DNA of 64,000 nucleotides, taken from the NCBI GenBank assembly GCA_038025085.1, contig CM076148.1:38523691-38587690 (forward strand), given 5' to 3'. Positions 23,565 to 35,377 of the stretch are shown here, one piece after another (positions within the stretch are counted from its first letter, which is position 1; each line of letters begins with the position of its first letter). The position numbers and the translations under genes were made by a program. The notes beneath the pieces are model-generated. The model made no database searches, was not told where the DNA came from, and was given only the letters and a program-made list of their open reading frames with translations. This stretch comes from Tetragonia tetragonoides (Eukaryota > Streptophyta > Magnoliopsida > Caryophyllales > Aizoaceae).

Positions 23565-24742
23565 AACTTCTCCATAATTAGCATTAACTTATTCACCTAC
23601 ATCTTTAAACTCTACTCCCTAATATATGTGTATATATGCAACATTACTTAATTCTTATGTTGTATTTTTGGGTTGTGTAGGTACGGTTGTACAAATACCT
23701 CTATAAATTGAGCCCTCGATCTTATGAAATATTTGTTATAGTTACTTTTCTGCTGATAAATACTCTGTATTTGTATACTGTTGAGTTTCAATGCATACGA
23801 CTTGTATTTGTAAATCTATATTAAATGGATAAGTTACACATGCATTATTGAATAGATGAAGCATTGTTTTCCTTTTCCGATCCGCTTTCATTGAACATCA
23901 GACATATAAAACAATTATAAACCTTTTTTTTAATATATTTACAATTAGTAACTTAATTTAGGATCAACTAAAGTTTTTTTTTTTTTTTGGATAGAAGGAT
24001 CAACAAAAGTTGAATTGATGGAGGAATAGAAAATCAGATGTGAATTAAATCAAATAAAATTTTCCTACATGTCTTTTCAGTTGTTAAATAGGAAAGTTAA
24101 TTTGTGGTTGACTACTTGACTTCTATGCGTTCCTCATTATCTTGGACAAACAAAACTTAAAGCGAAAGTCATCTAGAAAGGCTGACCTAATGTACCATTT
24201 CCAACCAATTGTCAATCGAAAAATCTAAACGCAAATGGTTTCAACTATCAAAGATAATACCAGTATATCAATCAGCATGCCCAAAATTCTTTCTAAAATA
24301 TAAGCATGCCCAACTAATGATAGTGGGAGTTGCCTTTCTTCTTTGACTCTTACTCTCCCTTTCATAAGGACCTTACAAAAATGCTATGATCATTAACTGA
24401 ATAAATTCTTGTACATATATCCAAAAGAAAAAGAGAAAATGAATTTCCTTTTTTTGAGGGAGAGGGTATATAGCTAAGCTTCCATGTGTGTGGAAGTAAG
24501 GTTTTTTATAAATTCTCGTATGAGGCGGTCTTAATAATGTGAGGACTCTCGTATAAATATGACTATATAAATAGTCTTTATTAAGACAGTCTCATAATAG
24601 ACCCATTGTTAGTTATATGGTTCTTATATTTCTTTATGTATATATTTCATATATATGCAGTGGCATGCAGGAGTGTTGAGCGCCTGAGCTAAGAAGTAAT
24701 TAATAAAGTAATAGAACTCTGTTAAACTTCTCTACAAAGTAA

Positions 24743-24901
24743 GGGTGTATTCTTGTCCACTTTCTCATCAATTTTTCAGTTTAGTTCAATTTAGTTTAGT
24801 TCAATGAAGTTCAATTCAATTAAGTGATCAACTACTTTTTCTCTCAGATTTTAATACTCATCAGTGGAGTTCAATTCAGTTAAGTGAAAAATAACGCACT
24901 C
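24743..24901. mobile_element. Tourist-like MITE, 159 bp
   Basis: Ends GGGTGTATTCTTGTCCACTT and the inverse of GAGTGCGTTATTTTTCACTT pair imperfectly. TAA flanks both ends (24740-24742 and 24902-24904). The interior contains TTCAATT/GTTCAATT repeats. The MITE split by the copia element at 44827-49778 has the same ends and size. Confidence 0.65.
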
Positions 24902-24904
24902 TAA

Positions 24905-27075
24905 TAAGTTATTGTACAAAGGAGTAAAATAAAAAAATTAAGACTTTATTCTTCTCAACATAATAGTACTTCAACATATATAGTTCAGTTCAATTCAATT
25001 CAATTCAATTCATGTATAACTTATTAGTAAGATAATTTTTTATTTCAAAATGTATTCATGATGATCGGGTTTCATGCATTAACCTATTTATTGAATGAGA
25101 ATGGAAAAACCTTGAATCATTATTTCAAGGGATATTTAGGGAACTTTTGGGGTAATAGAGACAACATGCATGTGTTCGTTCATGGATGAAGAAGGTAATA
25201 AATGATCAAGATAACGATGTGTTGCAAATCTTAAAACTTGTTCTATACATCATCATTATCTACATAGTATACTATAGTATAATAATTTTTGTTTTTTAAG
25301 CAATAGTAATGTTTAGCCAAAAACGGTACTCCTAATATATATATTTTGTTATTATTATTATTTTATTTATGGAGAAAGATGGATACTTGGTGACCCATGG
25401 GTGTAGGGTCCACATACAATGGGTAGCAAGGATTCTTATCCACGTTGCACTTGACTTGCCTTTGGACAATAATCAGTGTGTCACGTTGCAATCTGGTACT
25501 AATATTTCATTTAAATTAAAGTTGCCAACTTGCAACTACCTTCCAATCATAGGCCCCCTAGCCGCTTTCCTATGTGCGTGTCTCCCTAAAGAAGAAACTC
25601 AAGAAATTGGAAATTTACCAAAACAAAATACCAAATGAACAAGAACATAGAGAGTTCGACAAAGTATAAGAAACTCATATATGACCGTGTTATAATGAGA
25701 TCGATAAGTCTCTTATAAGACCGCCTTAAAGTGTTACCTCTATAATTAAGTATACCGTCAGTATGACGTGATGTTTGTATAGCTATATGAGGTGTCTTTC
25801 CTTGAGGCCGTCTCATGAATTTTTGTGTAATGAAATAATTGTTACATTTTTGAACAAAATAAAAATATTATTTTTGTCCTTAAAAAAAAATGCCACTTTA
25901 TCTTCAATACTTTTGATCGTTGAGAATTGGGCAAAAAATGTTACATTCGGAATAAAAAATATTACCTTTAATTGTTTTACCACAAAATAATTTTACACAA
26001 AATTGATATTCTGCAAGGTATGTCCAAGAATATAAAAATTTATGAATGATTGCAAATACTGAATGTATAATATTTCCTAACAAAAAAAATGACGTAAAAT
26101 ATTAGATAAATGACCTTATTTTCATCATCCATAGGACCATATTAGATTTGTAAAAATATAGTAAAAATTATGTTGAGGTGCATCGACATCATATAAAGTA
26201 CGATGAAAAATATATATATATATATATATTGTACTATACCGAGTACTATTTTAGAAAATTGGTGGCGACTCATGATTTCAACAAATTGATCATGTAAGAT
26301 ATATACATTGAGTTTAAAGCATTAATGAATTTAAAAGGCAAATAGGTTTCAAAAGTTGTTCCTTCAACTTTAAGTCCATGAAGAAGGTGTATATGAAAAA
26401 GTGTGATTAATGATGCACATTTGATAGACCACTTTGGGTATGTTTTATAGCTTCGGTTGATCTTGATAGTGGTTTAATTGTTAGACAAGATCATGAGTTT
26501 TACCTTTTTTGGGGTGACTTATGATCACACATATAACCTGCTCTACATTTTACTTATTGATCCAATAATACTAATTTTTAGCTATTAATTCTTATTTTAT
26601 ATACACAAAAGCTTATATGAGTCGATCTTAGATATGAGATGTGATATTTATGAGCCAAAAAAAGGATATATATAACATAAAAATAATATTTCTAAAAAAA
26701 AATATTTTTACGCGTCTCTTGTATGAGACTGAATCGTAAAAAAAAACTGCTATATTATACTATAAACTTATTTATTTGGGTGTTAAAAATTAATTAGACT
26801 GTTTTATTCGAAAACCTTTTCTCATTTTGTCAAAAATTTCTAACTTTTCAAATCAAATCAACTAAATGATTAATCAAAAACTAAAAAATAAAATAAAATA
26901 CCTTTGCAAAAAAGAGTAGGAGAAGACAAAAAGCTACCCATCAAGAAAATAAAAAGAAAAAAAATACTGATAAAAAAACGAAAAAAAGAAGAAAGTTGCA
27001 CAGGACAAATGCAAATATCCTTGTAAAGAGACAGACAGAGAGAAAAAGAGCCCATTTCCAGATACTCAAACCCAC

Positions 27076-27079
<4 letters not shown>
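24905..27079. other. AT-rich spacer and WRKY upstream region
   Basis: No gene is seen. The stretch holds a (TTCAA)n run near 24982, an (AT)n run at about 26212-26229, and several degenerate sequences carrying GTCTCAT or GAGAC motifs near 25690, 25806 and 26722. The last few hundred bases should be the WRKY gene promoter. Confidence 0.4.

Positions 27080-27115
<36 letters not shown>
27080..27115 (+). repeat. (GA)n microsatellite in WRKY leader
   Basis: An uninterrupted run of about 17 GA units lies some 200 bp before the WRKY start codon, probably in the 5' UTR or core promoter. Confidence 0.85.
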
Positions 27116-27118
<3 letters not shown>

Positions 27119-27311
27119 AAATCCCTGAAAAAGGAGACCCTGTTTTCTTCTTCTCAATCCCACCAATACCAATCTGCCTGCCAACGACAAATCCAAATAC
27201 ATCCCAGAAATATATTCAGATAATCAATCAAACAATCAAACATTTCAGGACAAATCCCCAAATCTTCATTAAAAAGCCCCCTTTACTTTTCTGCACAAAC
27301 ACCCACAAAAA

Positions 27312-30300
27312 ATGGTGGAAAATGATGCTATATCCTCAACAGAACCACCCCCGCAAACCCAAACCCAAGCCCAAACCCGGCCCAGCACCTTAACTCTGCC
27401 ACCAAGGTCCGATTTTTTGTTCTCCGGGTCTGGGTTTGGGCTTAGCCCAGGCCCAATGACTTTGGTCTCAAGCTTCTTCTCATCAGATGGTGGTGATCCT
27501 GACTCAGACTGCAGGTCTTTCTCTCAGCTCTTAGCTGGTGCCATGGCTTCTCCTAGGCCTAGTTTTCAGACAAATGAACCGGACCATCTCCGGTTTAGAC
27601 AAAACCGGCCACCTGGTTTAGCGGTTTCTCAGTCTCAGGGTCAAAGTCAGGCTCAGCAAGGTGGGGTTTTTATGATTCCTCCAGGTCTTAGCCCAACTAG
27701 CTTGCTGGATTCTCCTGGTTTGTTCCCTGGCCAGGTGGGTTCTTATTTTATTTTTTTATAAATGGGATTTGTTTTTCTGGGTATCTGTTGGTTTATTGGA
27801 ATTTTGTGTTGATTGTAGTCAGTTTGAGTTGTTGGAACTGGGAATTGGGGATTCAAGAATTTTGTAGTTCTGGGTTTCTGTTGGTTTTGTGAAATTTTGT
27901 GTTGCTTTTCAGTTTGAGTTGTTAGAATTGGGGATTGGTGAATGGGAAATGGGAAAAGACAAGATTTTGTGTTTCTGAGTTTTTGTTGGTTTTTTGTGTT
28001 TTCTGGTGTTTTAGTTTTGAGTATCTTGGAACTGGGGATGATGGGTCAATTTTGGATTTGGGGATGAAGGGTGGGGTTGACCAAGGGGTTAATTGACTTG
28101 GTGTCTGAGGTGAGTGAAAAAGTTTGGTAATGTTGAGTAGGACTAGTGATGATTTCTTGTGGGTTTGAAGGAAATTGAGTGTTGATATAGTAGGAGAGAG
28201 ATTTGGGTGTGGGAAATTGAACCCCTCTGAAGGGTTTAAGTTGATGAGTAGTTTGAGGTTGTAGAATGCAATTATGTTTGTGTAGTTTTGGTCCCTGAGT
28301 TCTAAGAACTGTCATTGGTCGTTAGGAAAGAAAAGGAGGCAAGGAGCTAGTTATTGCTGGTTTTGATGGTCCCTTTGGTTCTGATATAAATGTAGTAAAG
28401 AAGCACATTTTTTTATGATCGTTGGAGGGTATCTTGGCTTAAGTTCCAAACATGATTTCTATTTGGGTTTGTTGCACTTGACTTGAAGCTTGATGTAATC
28501 CCTTATGCTCATTTGAATCAGTGGTTATACTTATAATGGGGCATGGGGTAGTTTGTACTAGGGTTCTTGGAAGATGTTTACCAATAATTTCACCTAGTGG
28601 ACATAGTTTCCCCATAATAGATGGGCACTGCAATTTACAAAAGATAGCAGCAGATTTCCATGGGATAATAACTTTCCTGTGTTTGGTTAATACAGTTTTT
28701 TACAATAAGTGTTTGTAGGCCGAGTTTGACTAGTTTTCCCACGGAAACATATTTTACTAGGAAAGTGGCATCCTACTGAATGCAATATAACTTTATGGTT
28801 TAAGAAAACTTAGGTTACAACATCTAATTTGAGAAACATTTACAGGGTCCATTTGGAATGTCCCACCAGCAGGCACTAGCTCAGGTTACAGCACAAGCTG
28901 CACAAGCTCAAGCTAATTTGCAAATGCAAGGTGGTTTTCCATCTTCATTAGGAGTAGGTTCTCATGGGTCAGGTGCATTTCCAGCTTTTACCTCCGAGTC
29001 AATGCAACAGAATATGATGCCATATTCATCAGATTCTAGAGAGTTGAAGGATTCATCCCATTTTGCTAGCTCTGATCAGAAGTCTCAACAACCTTCTTCT
29101 ATCATTGTTGATAAGCCTGCTGATGATGGCTATAACTGGCGGAAGTATGGGCAAAAACAAGTGAAAGGAAGTGAGTTTCCCCGGAGTTATTACAAATGCA
29201 CACACGCTAGTTGTCCTGTCAAGAAGAAGGTGGAACGTTCACTTGATGGCCAAGTGACTGAGATAATCTACAAGGGCCAGCACAATCATCAGCCACCACA
29301 AAAACGTTCAAAAGATAGTGGAAATCCTAATGGAAACTCAGGAAGTCAGGGAAACCCTGAATATGGTTCGCAGTCTCAAACAGGAAACATGAATAACTCA
29401 AGTGAAGGCATGGCTTACTCATTGTCTAAAAGGGATCAAGAATCTAGCCAAGCTACAACGGAGCATATGTCTAGTGATGAGGAGGAAGTTGGTAACGATG
29501 TAAGTAGAGAGGCTCAAGGGGATGAAGATGAACCTAATGCAAAAAGAAGGTATTCATTGTGACTGCCCAAAATGTTACACTCATTATGACTCTTTATTAT
29601 GTGATTTTGTTCTGACTAAACTTGTGCGTGAAGGAATACGGAAGTTAGGGTGTCAGAGCAAGCTGCTTCGCATAGAACAGTTACGGAGCCCAGGATTATT
29701 GTTCAGACAACCAGTGAAGTGGATCTTTTGGATGATGGTTATAGGTGGCGCAAGTACGGACAGAAAGTTGTCAAAGGAAATCCATATCCAAGGCAAGTTA
29801 CATTTCTTTGGTTGTTTTGATGCTGAGAAGTAGAATTCATAGCAGTGTATATTTTCAAACAACTAGTAAAATATTTTATATATCTATTTTCTTTCTATTA
29901 CCATAAATGTTTGACCTTATAAAGTTGCATATCTTGAACTTATGATCTTGCCAAATGACTTCTCTGTTAACTGATTGGTTATAACTTAGTATAATAACTT
30001 ATTCATTTGTTTAAACTAAATTTGTAACTATCACACTATCAAAAAAGTAATCCTTCCATCCCATCCAGAACGCCCAAAGTTGACTTGGGACACATCAGCT
30101 AAGGTTACAAAGATCAAACATAAAAAATCAGAAAGAAAGAGTCATGCCTCAAGAAGTATTTGTTGGATGTATCCTGTCTCTTTCCTTTTGGCTTGAATTC
30201 TTCCCTGTTTGAAATTTAGCAGCCAACTTTGCCTCTCTCTTTTTGCTCGGCTTTTATCAAAGCTGAAGTTCTCTTCAAGTTTGTTCGCTGTGGGTAGCAA

Positions 30301-33300
30301 TTAGAGATGATTAAGCTTGTAGTGGAGTTGCAGCTTAATCTGTTCAATGGTCTCATAGTATTTAGTGGTGCAGTGATTGTAAGTTGTAACATATTATGGG
30401 TGCCATAAACAGCAACATCATTTTCATGTTTGGAGATTGCGATGTGAATCTGGGTGATATTAATGTTGTGTATGATGCTGGCATACTGATCAGCAATCAT
30501 GGTGCCGATGTAAAGCTGGGGTGAGGTTGTCATCTGCTAGATCTAGTGCCTGCTTTAAAAACCAGCAAAGTTATTTGTGGAGCATAAGGGATTGCTTGTG
30601 AGGCATCTGAGTTTATGCAGTTTCTATTACAAGATTCAAGTGACATCATGTGTACATGTCTTTTTGCAACTTTTGTCAAAGTACTGTGATGGTACTATGT
30701 AGCTGATTCCATGTCAATGTCTAACTTCTGTCCAGGGACTATTAGTCTGACAGCTGATTTTATTTTTACCTTTCACCTTAACAATCACCACATCTCGTGA
30801 ATGAAGTACAATAGGGTGCATACATTTGGTGAAGTGTGTCTTATAACTGAAAAGCTGGTGTGTGCTTGAGGAGATTCTCTTGAACAGATTGGTGTAGTTG
30901 GATTATGAAAAGTGATTGCCTTTAAGTGGCAGAAGATAGCTATGAGCAGAAAGATTCAGATGATTAGGTTGAGCCGTTGAGGAGTTGATTTGGTTTTTTA
31001 AATGAAACTAGGAGGGTGAGTATTGTAGATAAACATAAGTGGTTGGAGTATTTGAGGACCCGATTAGTTACAGAATCATGTGATCGCGGTGTATGTATCA
31101 GTATGATATCTGATTCGGGAAATTCTCGTGGATTCTGATGGTGTGAGTTCAGGATAACTTCTCTTGTTATTATGGAGTCCAGAAGGACAATGGGATTGAA
31201 CTTGGTGGTATCAACTGTCAACTAGGCGGTAATCATTATGCATGGCAAAAATCATTGTATCGCAAAAAAAAAACTTAATTTGGGAGTGACTTGCAACTTT
31301 GATATTCTAGGTAAAGCAGTACAACAAAAACTTTAATGTATTTGAGTTGAATAATGTAGTTTCTTGCCCCCTTCCATCTGGAATCTCCCATAAAAAAGAA
31401 AAGGGAAGATAGATAAGTTGTGCGAGATCTTTGATTTGATTATCACATCTGGAATCTAGTAGTTGTGAAACTGACCACTTTTTTTGGTAAGAATTCTAAG
31501 AAAGAAGCAACTTTATTACCAAAAGATCAAACCACCAAGCAACTCATACAAAGCATTGAAGGGAGTAAATGCACTCCCGAGGCACCATCTAGGAAGGGTA
31601 CTCAAGCTGTGCATAACAAGCCTCCAAGCTACAGATTAGGACAGAAAATTAAATAAACTACTATCCTTTGCCTTAGTTTTTGAGCCCTGATACGATTGAA
31701 TCTAATACTCATGACACTCTTTACTATCTGTATAACATCCTGGAAGAGCAATGAACATTTGCAAACACTACTCTGTTCCTGGAGATCCATATACTGTAAA
31801 TAGTAGCAGCCACCAGGCATACAACACCCATTTCCTTTGTTTGCTACCCTTCCGTTATTCAACCACCGGGATCATAATCATATGGCCAACTTGTAGTAGC
31901 TGCCCAAGAACAGACTTCCTCAGCCACTTGCTTTGAGATGTCACAAGCAAAAATAAAAAGATGAGCAGTATCCTCCTGATGGCTATGGCATAGAGGGCAC
32001 TGCACATCTGAAATATAACAATGTTCTTATGTTCATCTTAACAAGTCTGTCCTGAGTGAGAAGTTTTCCCTGAATAACAAGCCAGCAGAATATAGAGTGA
32101 GAATTTGACCAGTTTATGTTTAATCCAAATTACCAAATCTAATTTTCCAAACTAAACCTAAAGTTTTATGTTATATTCCCCATTTATGAAAAGCCACCAA
32201 GAGTGAACTTTATCATTATTGATTAAATAATAAATAGTTACACATATCATTACGATTTACGAGGAACATCAACATTACCCCAGGGCCTCCAAAGAGACTC
32301 TGTCTAGGCGAGGTAAAAGGGTGGGGGGGTCAGGATCAGATGTACGCAACCCCTTATATAAAACAAAGAGGTTGTTTCCTATAGACCCTTGGTGTGCAGA
32401 ATGACCATTTTGCAACTTCACAGTAGATAAAAAATTATATATAGTTTACTGATCCACATTAATTTAGTCCTTATGGCATTATCATCCAAATTCCAAACCC
32501 AAAACACAGTGAATCTTTTGTCTCCATTGGAATGGACACTATTACACATCATAATGAACCAAATCTAAAATTTCCTCTGGCCCCTGCTCCAACCAAACTT
32601 GATCCTCCACTTAGTATGGTTGGAAACTTGGAATCTAGCAATTCTACGAGTGACTATACTCCCCCTAACATGGCTCCAAGAACAAAAAATGACGAAAACC
32701 AAAACAATTAAGACAGTTAACATCAACAATTTTATCTAAAAAGCATCCCAAAGCATTATTCTTTTTGGTTTCTTCAGCTTATTGATCAAACTCAAGCAAT
32801 CCCTGTTGACTATATGTTGTATGAAGCCCATGTCCCAGCATATCTTGAACCCAATTAAACTTGTCCCGGCATATCACCAATATTATCACGCACAATCATA
32901 CCCCAAACACATCCCCAGTCCCCATACTTGCATGTTTAAATTTCTCGTTTATCTTGATTATTGAGGATAAGCCATGCTCTTGCGAAGGAATTGGGTAGCA
33001 AATTATTTATCTTTTATGGTTGTAGGTAATATATTTCAATAGGATAGTAGCTGCATCAGAAAGCACAGAAGTGTTTGTGTGTCCCAACTTGTATGGCTAG
33101 GGGTAAAAGGCTGATTTATATTTTGGGCAGTATTTGGATGGAATAGAATAAATATGATAGAAGATGGGTACTGAGACACCTAGACTTGGAAATTTAGTGG
33201 TAGACCATCTTGGAAGGATGAAGAGGATGTTATACAGAGAATGCAAATACCTTGAGTTCCATTTGAATTCATTAGGTTTTTCTGCAAAGTTAAATCCTGA

Positions 33301-34026
33301 AGGAATTGCATAAACACAACTTGTTGAATGCTGTTTTGTCCAAAAAGTCCCTTTCCCAGGAAAGATCTGTTTCAAAAGAACAGATCAATTGAGAACGAAG
33401 TAAGTTTGTTTCTAATTGTGACAGGATTATCACGAATGTTTCACTTGTAGTTTCTTGAGTTCTTCCATTGAGGTTATTGGACTGTATACATTTCCCTATG
33501 CATGTACTCTTATTAAACTACTAGAGTACTAGACTGAATTGCTATTATCTCAGTTACAGAACTTTTATGACATTGTCTTCCTCCCTAACACGAAATATCA
33601 TCCTGAAGCTCCTTTCTCCAAGTTGTAATTTCCAAAACAAGTTTTATATTTTTCTGTTACGTGGTGTAATTGTATGAATTCTAATTTTAAGTGATGCATC
33701 AGATCTCCCAAATCGTCCTGACCCATCTTTGATTTTCCAACAGGAGCTATTATAAATGTACTACCCCAGGATGCAATGTCCGCAAACATGTTGAGCGTGC
33801 AGCCACTGACCCTAAAGCTGTCATAACGACCTACGAAGGAAAGCACAGTCATGATGTTCCAGCTGCGAGGACGAGTAGCCATAATACAGCCAACAACAGT
33901 GCATCGCAGCTAAGACCACACAATTCAGCATCCAATAACAATGCCTATGTTGGAAAGACGGATTTTATAAACAATAATCAACAGCCCGTAGCTCTTTTGC
34001 GGCTAAAAGAAGAAAGAATAACATAG
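27312..34026 (+). CDS. WRKY4: Group I WRKY transcription factor, WRKY3/WRKY4-like
   Basis: Four exons join to 522 aa: 27312-27734, 28846-29549, 29634-29792 and 33744-34026 (TAG at 34024). The N terminus has Ser-Pro sites in the D-domain style ([37 protein letters not shown]), then [16 protein letters not shown] domain 1 has WRKYGQK at 239-245 and zinc ligands C259, C264, H287, H289 (C-x4-C-x22-H-x-H). Domain 2 has WRKYGQK at 414-420 and C434, C439, H463, H465 (C-x4-C-x23-H-x-H). Two such domains define group I; both bind W-box DNA, the second more strongly by family knowledge. The third intron splits the conserved Arg codon after NPYP, as in all WRKY genes, but starts with GC (AG then GCAAGT). 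That intron is 3.95 kb and holds a LINE remnant. Nuclear action in stress and defence regulation is family inference. Whether it is closer to WRKY3 or WRKY4 cannot be decided by eye. Confidence 0.93.
31479..32720 (-). mobile_element. Decayed LINE 3' part in WRKY intron 3
   Basis: Read on the minus strand, fragments match the C-terminal part of plant L1-type reverse transcriptase ORFs: [20 protein letters not shown], then in another frame [15 protein letters not shown] (CPLC encoded at 31988-31999), which is the zinc-binding zf-RVT motif, and [12 protein letters not shown] near the end. Frameshifts and stops break it. The 3' end is an A run (T run at 31479-31485 on the plus strand) after TTTTGGTAATAAAGTTGC-like sequence. 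The 5' limit near 32720 is a guess. It lies antisense to the WRKY gene. Confidence 0.65.
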
Positions 34027-35377
34027 ATGTATGACTTATAGGACAGGATGAGTCCCAATACAGAAGTTGTGCCACTAAACCGGGCGCTCTGTACTCTAAC
34101 CAGAATCGGTTGACAGGCTTGAGGCCAGAATTTTTATGCTGGCCCATACCTTTGCCACTGATACACAATGAAGAGCCAAAAGCGCCAAGTATACAGGACA
34201 CAGAGCACTTGATCAAAATCCAGAATCTCTAAACAGTTAGTTTGGAACAGGATTGTGGAGGATTGTATTGTATCTAGCAGTAACTGTTGTATGTACACAA
34301 GTTTTAGTGGAGCGATTGTTTTGACATGTATTCTTTTGTACATGAGAATACAAAGAAATGTTGTTTCACTGTGCTGTTTCACACCATTCTTTCTTTTGAA
34401 AATAAACTTACAGTTTGGTTGGTAAATTATTTTATTAGCATCAACTCAATATGGATCTGTTATACTCCTTATCAGTTAATTGTCCCAAAGCTTGGTGAAG
34501 TGATCTTGTGGAAGTACAAACAGCATGGCTGTGATAGTGTAAATTTGTATCTGACAGAGGTTCAGAAAGTGACCTTCTTTCTTGGAACTACTTTAATTAG
34601 TTGTTTGCATGTTTGGTGTTCATAGGGCTTACAGCTTGAGGGAGTTGGTAGAGCTCAAATCTGGGACTTAAAAGTAGACATATGAGTCCTGCAGTTTATC
34701 CCATTCCCATTAATTGCATCAGCAAACATTGAGGAAGAACCAAGATGGTGTTGATATAATGATATTACCATATAACAGTGTATCAGGTTTACTAGCTCAG
34801 ATGGGAAGTCGAATTTAAGGTAAGAGTTATTTATCCACTGTTACTTCTGTAAGTTGAGAGTTCAAGTAATGGAAGTAGCAAGGCAGGAGCACCCTGTTGC
34901 CCCTGTCACTCTATAGATTGGCTATTCCAGAATGGACTTATCGGCTTATAGCACGGTACGCCGATATCAGTTTGCAGGGTGAACACGACCAAAAATTGTT
35001 GGTTACACTTCCTCTGGGAAGTAGACTCAAGGGGCTTCATGTTAATTGTTTTGTTAGTAAAAATTCAAAGTACTGACTTAGCTTGGATGATCTCATTGTA
35101 ACTCTCACACTGCCCCCTACCACAAAAAAAAAGGAACAAAAAGACATTCGGGAGATGAAACCAGCAGAATTGGAATGGTAGCTACGGAGAAGGATATCAA
35201 CTCATTAAGGGAGGGTAATTTGAAAAGAATTGAAATTCAAAAATGAATTTCCTTGTCTCTTAGCCCTTCTCTTTACTAAAAAAATATACTTGTGAAAATA
35301 GATACACTATACAAAGAATGTGTTGACTGTCATCTGTTTTGAGTTCGAAATGTCTTCCCTGCAAGCTCTTTCGCAAA
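34027..35377. other. Convergent 3' region, WRKY and DUF1336 genes
   Basis: The two genes end towards each other across 1.35 kb. The left half should hold the WRKY 3' UTR (AATAAA-like signal near 34400) and the right end the DUF1336 3' UTR. I see no other gene or element. Confidence 0.5.
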
